Source: Pseudevernia furfuracea
Taxonomy: Eukaryota > Ascomycota > Lecanoromycetes > Lecanorales > Parmeliaceae
Direction of reading: 5' to 3'
DNA length: 36,562 bases
Assembly (NCBI GenBank): GCA_022315425.1
Contig: JAIUPT010000018.1
Coordinates: forward strand, 1 to 36,562
Shown here: positions 19,710 through 30,854 of the stretch, piece after piece
Numbering within the stretch: the stretch's first letter is position 1
Layout of the letters: each line of letters starts with the position of its first letter
The notes under the pieces: model-generated
Told to the model about the DNA's origin: nothing
The model's input: only the letters and a program-made list of their open reading frames with translations
Databases searched by the model: none
Program-made: the position numbers and the translations under genes

Positions 19710-21639
19710 ATAGGCAATTTGGCTGTGCAGGCTGAGCTGAGTTGTTTGTGAACACCCAAATTTTGCTTGTTTCTGGACCCTATGGGTGTACTAATGAAAC
19801 AGTGATGCCATTTTGGACAGAGTTGACAGCTCCTAGCGGCACCTTCTGGTGTCATGTAGGGTGAATGTTGTGGGATGACATGACAGAATTTGGCTGGTGT
19901 CTGTTTGTGTTGTGTTCCGGCCGGGTCTTTCACGGCCCATCATCAGCAATCATCATTGTCGAACTGATTTGTGAAGTTTCAGCTCCAGCTGAGCACGTTT
20001 AGCATGGTGCAAGGCTAGGTCGTTATGGTGACCAGGGTGCAATTTTACATGACATTTTTGGGCAGCTAGTGAACAGATTGCATGAGCCATTTTTTGGTTG
20101 CAGCACAAGTCTGGGGCCCATTACGCGCCTTCATTGTGACCATATCAGCGCTTGATTTGGCCAGCGCAATGTGTCGTGACATGTACCCCAAATTGAGGTA
20201 AAGCTTTGAGCCACATTTTTCGGCTCTGGGACCTCCAGATATGGAGGTTTTGACCGGCACCCTATTTTTCGGTCTGGTGTGGTCTTTCCGGTCATGTAGA
20301 AACAAAAATTGGGCCAAATGGTCGAGTGTAGGCCACTCTACGCCAGTTTGAAGGTGCATATGTGGTGTGGGAGCATGGGTTTCCTGGCCACTTGGTGGAA
20401 TGATGCATGTGAGGTGGCTGGCATGTAGTTGCATGATGAGCACGACCCAGAATCGTTTACAGCGGCTTCATGCGCTGAGTTGTGAGTCTTCTGCAGGCAC
20501 GCCAAGGTCCAGGAAACACTGCATGCATATGCAGCGAGTCCTTAGTAATGTTAGACTTTGCAGTAGTTTAGGCCGCTTCGCCCTCAGCTGCAGCATCGTT
20601 CTGTGGCTTTCGGGTGGCAGCTTTGTGCGCAAAGGTTTGTCAGGCAGTCAGGCGTTGCTGGAGAGGGTTTGTTTTGGTGGGACTGGCCCTGTTCGAGAGC
20701 TATCGGTGCGTGATCTTTGAAGAGAAGGCTTGGCTGTGATCGTGCCTGTGCATCCGCCAGAGACCAGCGGCAGCCAGCCCGAAATGTGCTGCAATGCCTG
20801 TGTTGGAGGTTCTTGAGCCTTGGGAAGACGAGTGTGGTATGCGCCGGGCCGGCTTGTCGCGGCAGGCTTCGGTGCATGCTTGTCTGCAGATCTTGTGTTG
20901 CTGCCCTGCGCAGCGGCTCTCTGTTTTCGGGGCGCCCGGTACCCGCAGACGTGCATGCTATGGCCGTGCAATCCACTTGTGAAAAGTCTTGCCCGTGATC
21001 TGCTGGTTTGCTGACTTGCAGGACTGGATGCCTGCATCAGGCTGTTGGAAGCTACTGCCTTTGTTGGCAGCAGACTGTGGGCAGCAGCCTCAGGGACACA
21101 GCACATGTGTTGAAGGCTCGTGTCAGGCAGGTTGCAGCCTGATCAGCACACCACCATTGGGGCCCAGAAACTGCTGGTGCACAGTTCTGGATGTTGCGTA
21201 CATGCCTTCTGGTAGATTGGAGCACAAGGCTCTGGGCAGCCAGTCCAGCAGTGCTGGCCACATACAGTCACAGCTGCACCTGTGTCTCACAAACATTGCA
21301 AGCTGCTCATTGATTAATGAGTGTCAGCAGTTTTCAGCACCCACTTGGGCCACTTGAGCTTGGACCCGACAGCGCACATTGTTAGAGTGACTGGTCACCC
21401 CTTTCTAGTGCATGGCTGATGTTGCTGTGCATGTGCAAGCTTGCCTGAGCATTGCTTTCAGCCAACCCAATGTGCAGCACAGGATGCTTTGACAACACCA
21501 TGTAAGCAAGTTGCACACATTGGTGTAAGTGAAACCAGTATTTGAGCCATGCCAAGCTTGCTTTGAGCCATGATGCATTCGAGATCGTCTTGGGGACATG
21601 GGAATATCGATGCTGCAGGCTCTGCGACACCGAATCACA
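19710..21639. other. No supported gene
   Basis: I see no recognisable domain on either strand. A GC-richer part (about 20560-21000) has overlapping short frames on both strands with no protein-like pattern. The minus-strand frame 20066-20443 (125 codons) is unrecognised. Confidence 0.4.
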
Positions 21640-22340
21640 ACATCAATGCACAAAGTCTCACATTTAGGACTGTGCATGTGAGATCTGTATGTATCAGGAG
21701 CACCTTTCTGAGAATTCAGGCACATCATGTTGTGAAACATGTTTCTCAGCCATAATGCAATCTTGACTGCGAGCTTAAGTGGCAGACTTTTGTGTATCAT
21801 TGATCACAAAGACAGTGTGCATGGCTGTGGATGATCAAAGCTGTAAGAAGGCAAGGCCACATAATTAAAAAACTGGTTTTCATATTCTGACTCTGCCAGC
21901 AAAAGTGCTTGTTTCTGCAGCAGGGGTGCTATCCAGAGCTTGTGAGCATGCATTATGCTTGGTACCATGACTGGCAGAGGTGTGCAAATAGAAAGCTTGA
22001 GGTTTCCAAAGAAGCGTGTGTCGAAAAAACACAGTGGCATCTGGTGGGGCAGGTATTGCACAGCTGCTGCACAGGCTGCAGCAGCTTGTTTGCTATCTCA
22101 GCACCCTTTCACAACATTCAATATGATGCTGGAAAAAGGTTCCAAATGTCTGTTCCTGCCTGCCTGCTGCCCAATTGTGTGCCAAGATCCTGAGGCTGGT
22201 TGGCTTCGTGTCGCCGCTCAAGACAGAGTTAAAAGGCTATCTAAAATTCTGCAGAACCGCAAGGACCACAGAATGTAGAATACGACGTGTGAGGATTAAT
22301 GACAATGTATGCAACAGGGGAAAGCTGATCGCCCCAAGTG
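21640..22340 (+). repeat. Diverged relative of the 2.37-kb unit (head)
   Basis: It follows the start of the 2.37-kb unit with many substitutions and gaps: GTGCATGTGAGATCTGTATG, CATGTTGTGAAACATGTTTC, CAGAGCTTGTGAGCATGCA, GGTTTCCAAAGAAGCGTGTG and GAAAGCTGATCGCC all have counterparts in the same order. Much older than units A-E. Confidence 0.8.
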
Positions 22341-23920
22341 ACCTGCACGCATCGAGCTCTCGGAGCGGGCCTGACAACGCACTGAAACTTGCCCCATAGG
22401 TGCCTAGATCCAAGTAGATGCTAGCCTGGCAAGGCCTGAATAGGAGAAACCGCCCTGAGCTCCGGAAGTGGGTCAGCAGTCTGTGATGCACAGGAGGACT
22501 CCAGTACTCCTGACAGACAGCCGCTCAAGGCCTGGGAGTGTGCTGGGTAGGACCGTATGGACCATAGAAGCCTATGGGGGAACTCACTGGATACATCTTG
22601 TACCTTGCTCGCGCTTTATTGATGGCAACAGTAGGCAGCCCTGTAACGGCTTGTACACGCGCCACGGACTGACGCACCGGAGTAATCCGTGGCGTACACG
22701 GTCGTGACGCGTAGCAGGGTTGTAGGCTCTGCCCACAGCCAAAGGGGGGTTGTAATTTGCTATTTTAAATGTGACGCTTTTAAACTCCCAGACTTCTTCT
22801 TGCTCACAGGCCTCATGTGCGAAGACACACCTTGGGCAGCAACGTCGCCGCGATCCATACTGCCTCAAAGCTATCACAATACCTTGCACCACGTCCAAGT
22901 AAGTTGACGAAGCCACCCAGGCGGTTCAGAGCGGAGCCAGCATAGCCCTCACTTTCAAACTGCTGCCAGGCATCAGGCACCAGCAGACTACGCCGTCACC
23001 TTGTGCAGTCGACCTCCATGCACCTTGTATACACTAGGTAGGGTTCTTTTTGCACCACAGAGCCCGATGTTTGCAAGCGGAAGCTTTCGTACAGCCCGCC
23101 TGACTGTTGTTTTTGAATTCTGCAGACGGTCAAGATCCTTTTGCCTGAAGGGCAAATAGGCCATCTGGTGCATCCCAGGCATCCATTCTCTCTTTCACGT
23201 CGTGACCTGCAGCGGTTGTCTTCGAGCCAGCGCAGGTGCGCCGGCTTTTGGCCTCATATGCATGCATGCCTTTGGTGACTGTTGCCGGCCGCTTGGGGAT
23301 GTTTTGGCTCGGCTGCACCTGACCGCTCGCTTCGGGCACTGCACAGCTCATCTTCTTGTTGTCTGCTCTTTGTAAGCGGGGCGAATGTGACCCACGTTGA
23401 CGGGAAAGTCAACGGCTCTCTGCATTCAACTTTCCGACAGCTACATATCTGTGCAGGTCGTTAGCCCCGTTCCAGGGCCTGCAGCTTCATCCCACATCTC
23501 TGCTGGAGAGCTGCAGCCAGCTTCATGTCTGCCTGCTGACCTGGCTAACCCCACAGAGAAGGATCTAGCTGTTTGGAAGCATGGCCTGATCTGGACCGGT
23601 GTGACCCAATTTAGGCTCTGTCACAACATTTAATATGCTCAGTACATCTTGCAATGTATGCTGGCTGGTTGCATGGGTGCATCATTCAATGCTGCCCAAG
23701 TTTTGGTAGGCAACAATTTCTTGGGTCATGGAAGGTCCCGCTGCCGGTCCTTTTCAAGCAATGCCATCAGATGTGGAATGCCTTTCTTGCCTCTGGCCAG
23801 CACAACCACAAATAGAACCTAGCTTTTTGACACCCTTGACAGCCACCACAGGCCTTTGTAGCCTTGGGAAAGCCACTTTGTATGTGGTCTGAGCTTGCTT
23901 ACAGTTTTCCCATTTGATCA
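22341..23920. other. Unassigned middle of the diverged unit
   Basis: I cannot align this stretch to the 2.37-kb units by eye. It holds one exon-like minus-strand stretch (see 22820-22985) and otherwise no supported gene. The overall length from 21640 to the telomere block at 24074-24092 (about 2.45 kb) is close to one unit. Confidence 0.4.
22820..22985 (-). other. Exon-like stretch, function unknown
   Basis: The minus strand reads LVPDAWQQF, EGYAGSALNRLGGFVNLLG and ARYCDSFEAVW without a stop, ending LLPK before a possible donor GTGTGT. Its composition looks protein-like and differs from the repeats around it. The flanking frames close within about 30 bases and I recognise no family, so it may be a gene remnant or chance. 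Confidence 0.2.
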
Positions 23921-24073
23921 TAAGCTTGCTCACTCATGCTACACAAGCTCTTCCAGCTGTCTACATGCTGCATGTAGATGCTACCTGATCATTCTTGTTG
24001 TTGCAGCAGTCAGCTTGCATGAGTAAAGTCCACCTGACAGATATGCATGCGTCATGTATGCAAGCGTACCTAC
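23921..24073 (+). repeat. Diverged relative of the 2.37-kb unit (tail)
   Basis: AAGCTTGCTCACTCATG (~23921) is identical to the unit tail, a CATGTA-rich stretch follows, and the usual GCGTACCTAC leads into telomere repeats. This is the end matching the head at 21640. Confidence 0.6.
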
Positions 24074-24092
24074 CTAAACCCTAAACCCTAAA
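24074..24092 (+). repeat. Interstitial telomere repeat before unit E
   Basis: About 2.7 CCCTAAA copies. GCGTACCTAC precedes it, although the DNA further upstream differs from that of the regular units. Confidence 0.93.
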
Positions 24093-26527
24093 TATAGAGC
24101 TTCGATGCAGTAAGCTGAGACGACTTGACATGCTGTATTGCGACATTGGCCACAAAGTCGCAGCTTTCATCATTGTGCATGTGAAATCTGTATGCTCTAG
24201 GAGGACATTTCTCAGATTTCAGCTACACCATGTCATGAAACATGTTTTTCAGCGAAAATGCATTCCGAACTGCTAGCTAAAATGGCAGACTGTTGTGTAG
24301 CATGACCACGAAGGTTGTGTGCACACCTGGGGATGATCAGGTTGTGTGAAGGTTGCGCGCTGCAATTGAAACTTTGGTTTTCAGATTGTCACTGCAAACT
24401 GAAAGAGCTTGATTGTGCAGCAGAGATGCTCCCCAGAGCTTGTGAGCATGCAGTATGGTAGGTATCATCACTGCAGGTGTGTAGGAAAAGAAATCAAGAG
24501 GTTTCCAAAGAAGCGTGTGCTGAAAAACACATTGACACTAGGTGGAGCAGATGTTGCATAGCTGCTGGACAGCTGCTGGGACAGCCTGGACAGCTGATGG
24601 CTTTGCAAGCAAAGAACCTTGCATACACGGCAGGTGTGCAGTAGGAAAGATATCCAGGTAGGTCCCTCCCAGTCTGCCTGCAGCCCAGATCGACTGCAAG
24701 CATGTCCATGCAGTTTTGGTACCGTGAAGCAAGCCCTCGAGCGAGTCAGAAGATGATCTAAAAATCTTTAGGACGGGGGCATACGCACAGAACGGATGCT
24801 CGAGGGTGGAGAGTTGGAGGTGCAACGGGCAGTAGCGCAGAGCTGATCGCCTGGAGGTCACAGCTGACGTCGAGCTCACGGCACAGAGCTATGTGTCAGC
24901 CCAAACAGGGCCAGGAAGGTGCTTTATTGCAAGACACTTCTTGCTTGAAAAGATCTTGCTCAAAAAAGCACTCTGAGCGCAGCAAGACTTACAGCAGTCG
25001 AGATGCACAGGCAGATCCACTTCGAAGCATTCTGTTGCAGACTACAATCTCAAGGCAGCAGTGGTACCAAGATATGCAGCATAGGAAGCTTTGGGTACGA
25101 TTGCGTGCCATATCATCTCGGTTCGCTGCGCAGACAGGCTGGTGAAAGTGAACAGGCTAAAGAGGTCAGGGCGTAACGGCCCTCCACGTGACCAGAAGGG
25201 TTTGCTTTAGAATTCGAATCCACTCTTCTACATCACCTGGTCGCCTGATCGTGCAGCTACAGCCTACAGCCTGTCAGATCCCACCATCTTCTGGTTTGCG
25301 GCAGAATCTATGGCACGAAGGCCTCTTGGTGCGGGTGCGGATGCTTCCCAGAACCACCTGCGAGATGTTTAGGGATCCGTGGTCGCTTTCTTGGCACCCA
25401 TCTCTCAGGTGCTACTACCACCAGAGCAGGTACTATCCGGTTTGCTGCCATCCCAAGTCTTTGAGGGTTGTCACTGCTGGCTTGCGCATCAATGGGGAAC
25501 ATGAGCCAGGCTTGCTAGGCCGCGAAGCGGCCCGTGACTTTAGCTGATTTAGCTGTTTGACTATGCAGATCGTTGAACTCTGACGCCCAAAAACCACCAG
25601 CTAACAGAGCTTTGTACAGCAGTGCTGCCCAGCTGCTGAATTTCCCTTCGAGCAGCAGACAGCCTTAGAAGTTTATCGCCAGGTATGCCGCAACGTTCGA
25701 TCAGTTTGCTTTTTGAACATGTGACTGTTGAGGGGCCGCTCTTGTGCTTCGCGGCTTTGCTTTTGCTCCCAAAAGCTTCGCCACAATGCTTACATGGCGT
25801 GGAATGCACTGTGCGGAGCTTGTCGCCGTGCTGTGCGACAAGACGCTGCCTCGAAGCGATGCATGCATGCATTCAAATTATTCAACAGCTGCTTGATCAT
25901 GCAGGTGCCCTGCTGGCTTCGAGACCTCTGATGTGTTGCTATGGACCTCACAGAGCTTTGCCAGGCTTCCCAGTTCAAGAACATGGGGTCAGACTGCCAA
26001 GTTCACAGGTGGAGCTACTATGATCACCAGGTTGCCAACCCAGGTAAACCCCACACAAACACCCATCCCTTGCTTCAGCATGCTCTTTGTGCCTTTCTCA
26101 CTCACTGCCTGCATTGTCTGGCTGTGTCTTGACACATAGCAGCAGTCACACACATGAACAACTTTTCAGACCTGAGGCGGTCCCAGTGATGCCGTTTGAC
26201 AACATCTTTAGCAAGCTGCAACATGCCTCAGCAGGTTCACAGTAGCTTCTTGCATGCAACAGGCTGCTGCTGGTAGCTTTAGCACACAAAAGTGCTCATC
26301 TTAAGCTGCGCAGTTGGCCAGTTTTGTCCCGCCTACCTAATCAGATGCTGTGACAAATCAACAAAGCTTGCTCACTCATGAATAAGAGGCCTACTGCCTC
26401 AGTGCCAATGGCTACGTTGTGCCTTAGTGACCCTGATGTTATGCTCAAAGGCACCATGCCAGCATCAAGGTCTCACATGTAGGCTGCATGTAAGGGTGTA
26501 TCACAGCGTACCTACCTAAACCCTAAA
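24093..26527 (+). repeat. 2.37-kb satellite unit E (D-like, isolated)
   Basis: Full-length unit about 9 kb from the main array. Its first ~80 bases after the telomere block (ATATAGAGC..., to ~24170) are not in the other units; from about 24171 it follows them closely. It has more one-base insertions and deletions than A-D (for example near 24577, 24661, 24715). It ends in a short telomere remnant joined to an AT-rich stretch. Confidence 0.9.
26516..26527 (+). repeat. Telomere repeat remnant after unit E
   Basis: About 1.7 CCCTAAA copies after the usual GCGTACCTAC junction, then an AT-rich stretch. Confidence 0.85.
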
Positions 26528-26628
26528 TATATAGCCTAACAATTTTCATTTACATGTAAACATTTATTAAATTGCATATTTTGTATATATATAAATAGTT
26601 ATGATGGGTTGTTCGGCTGCAGCCTGCA
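26528..26628. other. AT-rich stretch with a perfect palindrome
   Basis: Strongly AT-rich unlike its surroundings, with TTTACATGTAAA (12-bp palindrome) and TTGTATATATATAAATAG. It lies between a telomere remnant and the repeats that lead to the 178-bp satellite. An unwinding element or scaffold-attachment site is possible; nothing shows it directly. Confidence 0.5.
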
Positions 26629-26774
26629 CAGCCCATCTTTTGGCACAAGCTTTGGGAGCTGCTGTGCAAACAGCACTGTGCACCTGAACCCTCTCAGCAA
26701 CACCTTCACAATGATGTGCCTGCTGTGAAAACCTGCCCAGCTTGGCAAGAGCTGTGATGCAAGGTGTGTGTGGG
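26629..26774 (+). repeat. Direct repeat of about 146 bp, copy 1
   Basis: It matches 26993-27139 almost perfectly, starting CAGCCCATCTTTTGGC and ending in the first bases of the 178-bp satellite unit (GATGCAAGGTGTGTGTGGG). Confidence 0.88.
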
Positions 26775-26992
26775 AATGCATGCCTAGCACTAGCGGGCAG
26801 GCAGAGACCTGTACATGCCATGTTTTTGGTACAAGCTGGATGTTGTTTGCCAAAGTGAGCACACTGCCAGAAAGCCCTCGGCAGCAGCTTCACAATGATG
26901 TGCCTGCTCTGAGCAGCAAGCCAGCATTGTGATTATTATGCAGGAATCCAGATCTCAGGCTGCACCGCTACAAGCAGGGCTGCAGTCTGCAA

Positions 26993-27139
26993 CAGCCCAT
27001 CTTTTGGCACAAGCTTTGGGAGCTGCTGTGCAAACAGCACTGTGCACCTGAACCCTCTCAGCAACACCTTCACAATGATGTGCCTGCTGTGAAAACCTGC
27101 CCAGCTTGGCAAGAGCTGTGATGCAAGGTGTGTGTGTGG
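26993..27139 (+). repeat. Direct repeat of about 146 bp, copy 2, merging into the satellite
   Basis: Second copy, 364 bases downstream; its end is the start of the 178-bp array. A shorter relative (CAGCAGCTTCACAATGATG) is at ~26880-26920. Confidence 0.88.
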
Positions 27140-29093
27140 GCTGCACCGCACCCCCCAACAGGCTGCAGCAGGACTTGGCAACTTTGAAGCAGCAGGCAGC
27201 AGAGACATTTTGAGAGACTTGGTGCATTGGAATCCTGACAGCAATGGCTGCACAGAGATGTGTGAACCAGAAAAGGAGCCCCAGTAGTGATGGAGCTGTG
27301 ATGCAAGGTGTGTGTGGGCTGCACCGCACCCCCCAACAGGCTGCAGCAGGACTTGGCAACTTTGAAGCAGCAGGCAGCAGAGACATTTTGAGAGACTTGG
27401 TGCATTGGAATCCTGACAGCAATGGCTGCACAGAGATGTGTGAACCAGAAAAGGAGCCCAGTAGTCATGGAGCTGTGATGCAAGGTGTGTGTGGGCTGCA
27501 CCGCACCCCCCAACAGGCTGCAGCAGGACTTGGCAACTTTGAAGCAGCAGGCAGCAGAGACATTTTGAGAGACTTGGTGCATTGGAATCCTGACAGCAAT
27601 GGCTGCACAGAGATGTGTGAACCAGAAAAGGAGCCCCAGTAGTGATGGAGCTGTGATGCAAGGTGTGTGTGGGCTGCACCGCACCCCCCAACAGGCTGCA
27701 GCAGGACTTGGCAACTTTGAAGCAGCAGGCAGCAGAGACATTTTGAGAGACTTGGTGCATTGGAATCCTGACAGCAATGGCTGCACAGAGATGTGTGAAC
27801 CAGAAAAGGAGCCCCAGTAGTCATGGAGCTGTGATGCAAGGTGTGTGTGGGCTGCACCGCACCCCCAACAGGCTGCAGCAGGACTTGGCAACTTTGAAGC
27901 AGCAGGCAGCAGAGACATTTTGAGAGACTTGGTGCATTGGAATCCTGACAGCAATGGCTGCACAGAGATGTGTGAACCAGAAAAGGAGCCCCAGTAGTCA
28001 TGGAGCTGTGATGCAAGGTGTGTGTGGGCTGCACCGCACCCCCCAACAGGCTGCAGCAGGACTTGGCAACTTTGAAGCAGCAGGCAGCAGAGACATTTTG
28101 AGAGACTTGGTGCATTGGAATCCTGACAGCAATGGTTGCACAGAGATGTGTGAACCAGGAAAAGGAGCCCCAGTAGTCATGGAGCTGTGATGCAAGGTGT
28201 GTGTGGGCTGCACCGCACCCCCCAACAGGCTGCAGCAGGACTTGGCAACTTTGAAGCAGCAGGCAGCAGAGACATTTTGAGAGACTTGGTGCATTGGAAT
28301 CCTGACAGCAATGGTTGCACAGAGATGTGTGAACCAGAAAAGGAGCCCCAGTAGTCATGGAGCTGTGATGCAGAGGTGTGTGTGGGCTGCACCGCACCCC
28401 CCAACAGGCTGCAGCAGGACTTGGCAACTTTGAAGCAGCAGGCAGCAGAGACATTTTGAGAGACTTGGTGCATTGGAATCCTGACAGCAATGGCTGCACA
28501 GAGATGTGTGAACCAGAAAAGGAGCCCCAGTAGTCATGGAGCTGTGATGCAAGGTGTGTGTGGGCTGCACCGCACCCCCCAACAGGCTGCAGCAGGACTT
28601 GGCAAACTTTGAAGCAGCAGGCAGCAGAGACATTTTGAGAGACTTGGTGCATTGGAATCCTGACAGCAATGGTTGCACAGAGATGTGTGAACCAGAAAAG
28701 GAGCCCCAGTAGTCATGGAGCTGTGATGCAAGGTGTGTGTGGGCTGCACCGCACCCCCCAACAGGCTGCAGCAGGACTTGGCAACTTTGAAGCAGCAGGC
28801 AGCAGAGACATTTTGAGAGACTTGGTGCATTGGAATCCTGACAGCAATGGCTGCACAGAGATGTGTGAACCAGAAAAGGAGCCCCAGTAGTCATGGAGCT
28901 GTGATGCAAGGTGTGTGTGGGCTGCACCGCACCCCCCAACAGGCTGCAGCAGGACTTGGCAACTTTGAAGCCAGCAGGCAGCAGAGACATTTTGAGAGAC
29001 TTGGTGCATTGGAATCCTGACAGCAATGGCTGCACAGAGATGTGTGAACCAGAAAAGGAGCCCCAGTAGTGATGGAGCTGTGATGCAAAGCTT
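27113..29093 (+). repeat. 178-bp satellite, eleven units
   Basis: Unit starts (GATGCA[A]GGTGTGTG) are at 27119, 27299, 27477, 27655, 27833, 28011, 28190, 28369, 28547, 28726 and 28905. Units differ by a few bases: GTCAT or GTGAT near the junction, GGCTGC or GGTTGC, and single-base indels. Long minus-strand frames (up to 395 codons) cross it, but 178 is not a multiple of three, so each frame rotates through all phases and no constant repeat protein results. Confidence 0.95.
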
Positions 29094-30647
29094 TCTAAGA
29101 ATGCAGACAGGTTGTGGTAGGAACTAGTTTTGTTTTCACGTCTGGCTGCCAAGCAGCCCTACTACACTTTAAGCATGTATAAGTTACAGACACAGACAAG
29201 TGGCTCCTCGGCAGGCAAGCTGCAGGTGTCGCGCAGCCTGACGCTTCCTACCTTAGGGTCATCGGTGGCGTGCTGAGGCTCCGAAGCGGGCAGATGGTGA
29301 CATGCAGCCAAGTGGGGACGCCGACTTGCAGCTGGTCGAACGTTTCACTCTCGATGATCGCACAGCGCTGCAGCTTTGGCTAAGCTCATAGGGCGCAAGG
29401 ACCCTAGTGTAATCCAGTGCAGGGTAACCGCAACAAGCCTTACTAAGTGCACGTGATCATCAAAACCATCATCAATCATCCCATCCTGCACAGCAAACGA
29501 ACGATGCTGTCGCGTAAGAGGGCACCTGCACTTCAAGAGACGCTGTGGAAGAGGCGGGCCCAAGCAGCGTCCTGGTCGTTGCCCGCAGATGAACCGTACC
29601 AAGGACCTTTGCCACGCCTAGTTTCAGCTTCATAGGCTGCCGTGCCAGGTTTATAGGCATGGATCACGGCCAGGCTAGGGTCGACAACAACGCTGCAAAC
29701 ATAGGTCGTTGCCCTCGTCAAGCCAAAAGGTGAAAGATGCTTTGTCTTCTGCACCAAGTTCTGGTTGGGTCTTCCCAAGTGCCGTTGGCTGACGTCCTCC
29801 AGACCAACGACTAGGTTGTATTGCAGGCGGGAAGGACATGCTTGGCACCGCAATAAAAAGCATGATTACACACAGTGGAACCCATAGATGGCGAAGAGCG
29901 CACGCAGCAAGTAAGTCACGATCTCCTGGCATGTCTCGGTGCTGATTTTGCCAGCTGTTGCTGATGCATCTAGCGACAGTTTCTCCTTTTGACAGGTTGA
30001 CTGCTCGCCGCATAGAGCTCGTTGCCTCTGTGGCTTGTGGGCACATCTGCGCGTGGCCACCACTGAGCTGGTGCGCGTTCGCGACGTCTGATTTGGTAGT
30101 TGTGGACCATGCTTTAGGTACGACACATCTGTCACAGCGCAACTTGATTGAAAACCACTGCATGGTCACAGGAGCACACTAGCCCATCTGAGGCCTGCTT
30201 TTTTGTCTACAATGACAACCCTGGTCACATTGACCTTGTCCAACCCTTCAGGAGACATATTAGACCGGTGTGTGAGCGCTTGTGCGCAAAGCAAGCATGC
30301 CTTTCAAGGAGCACGCACAATGTCAGCCTGATTGTGGGCAGCCTACTGATCTATCTTGGCTGTTGAAGCTGGGCTTGTCACTTCAGCCTCTATTGACATG
30401 CACAGCAACAGTCAGTCTGGATCTTAGTGTGATGTTCAGCCTACAAACAACCAGAAAGCATGCGGCTTACACGGAGCCACCAGGCAGACTTGCAACAAGC
30501 AGTTTTGTCTAGCCTACCACAGAGTTGACACAGTGAGATCATCACACACTGCTCTTCATGCCATATTAAGGGTGCATGCAAGATTTGAGGTCATTTCACA
30601 CCTCACAGCTAGTTAGAGCTCTGGTTGGATGTGGTGGCAATAGTGTT
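29094..30647. other. Mostly unassigned, with weak minus-strand exon candidates
   Basis: No repeat seen elsewhere in the window. Apart from the candidate at 29533-30135 nothing is supported. Confidence 0.35.
29533..30135 (-). other. Candidate two-exon gene remnant, unknown function
   Basis: Two minus-strand frames lie in order: 29866-30135 (protein-like end ETCQEIVTYLLRALFAIYGF, then GTGTGTAATC, a possible splice donor) and 29533-29853 (YNLVVGLEDVSQRHLG, then VVDPSLAVIHAYKPGTAAYE, ending ARLFHSVS and stop). A weak acceptor (CCTAG) lies at the start of the second. Both look more protein-like than their surroundings, but I recognise no family, and an overlapping frame (29675-30169) is also open. 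Confidence 0.25.
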
Positions 30648-30660
30648 CCCTAAACCCTAA
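30648..30660 (+). repeat. Telomere repeat joined to truncated unit F
   Basis: CCCTAAACCCTAA without the GCGTACCTAC junction, fused directly to an internal point of the 2.37-kb unit. Confidence 0.85.
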
Positions 30661-30854
30661 GCTGTGACAAATCAACAAAGCTTGCTCACTCATGAATAAG
30701 AGGCCTACTGCCTCAGTGCCAATGGCTATGTTGTGCCTTAGTGACCCTGATGTTATGCTCAAAGGCACCATGCCAGCATCAAGGTCTCACATGTAGGCTG
30801 CATGTAAGGGTGTATCACAACGTACCTACCTAAACCCTAAACCCTAAACCCTAC
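30661..30854 (+). repeat. 2.37-kb satellite, tail fragment F
   Basis: Only the last ~190 bases of a unit, beginning at GCTGTGACAAATC and ending in telomere repeats. Its bases are of the D/E subtype (GCTGTGAC, TAGTGACCCTG). It is preceded by CCCTAAACCCTAA at 30648-30660. Confidence 0.88.
30830..30854 (+). repeat. Interstitial telomere repeat between F and G
   Basis: About 3.5 CCCTAAA copies. The junction reads ACGTACCTAC instead of GCGTACCTAC. Confidence 0.93.

Noticed and set aside
27465..28652. 395-codon minus-strand gene
   Set aside because: It is produced by frame rotation through the 178-bp satellite, with no constant repeat motif.
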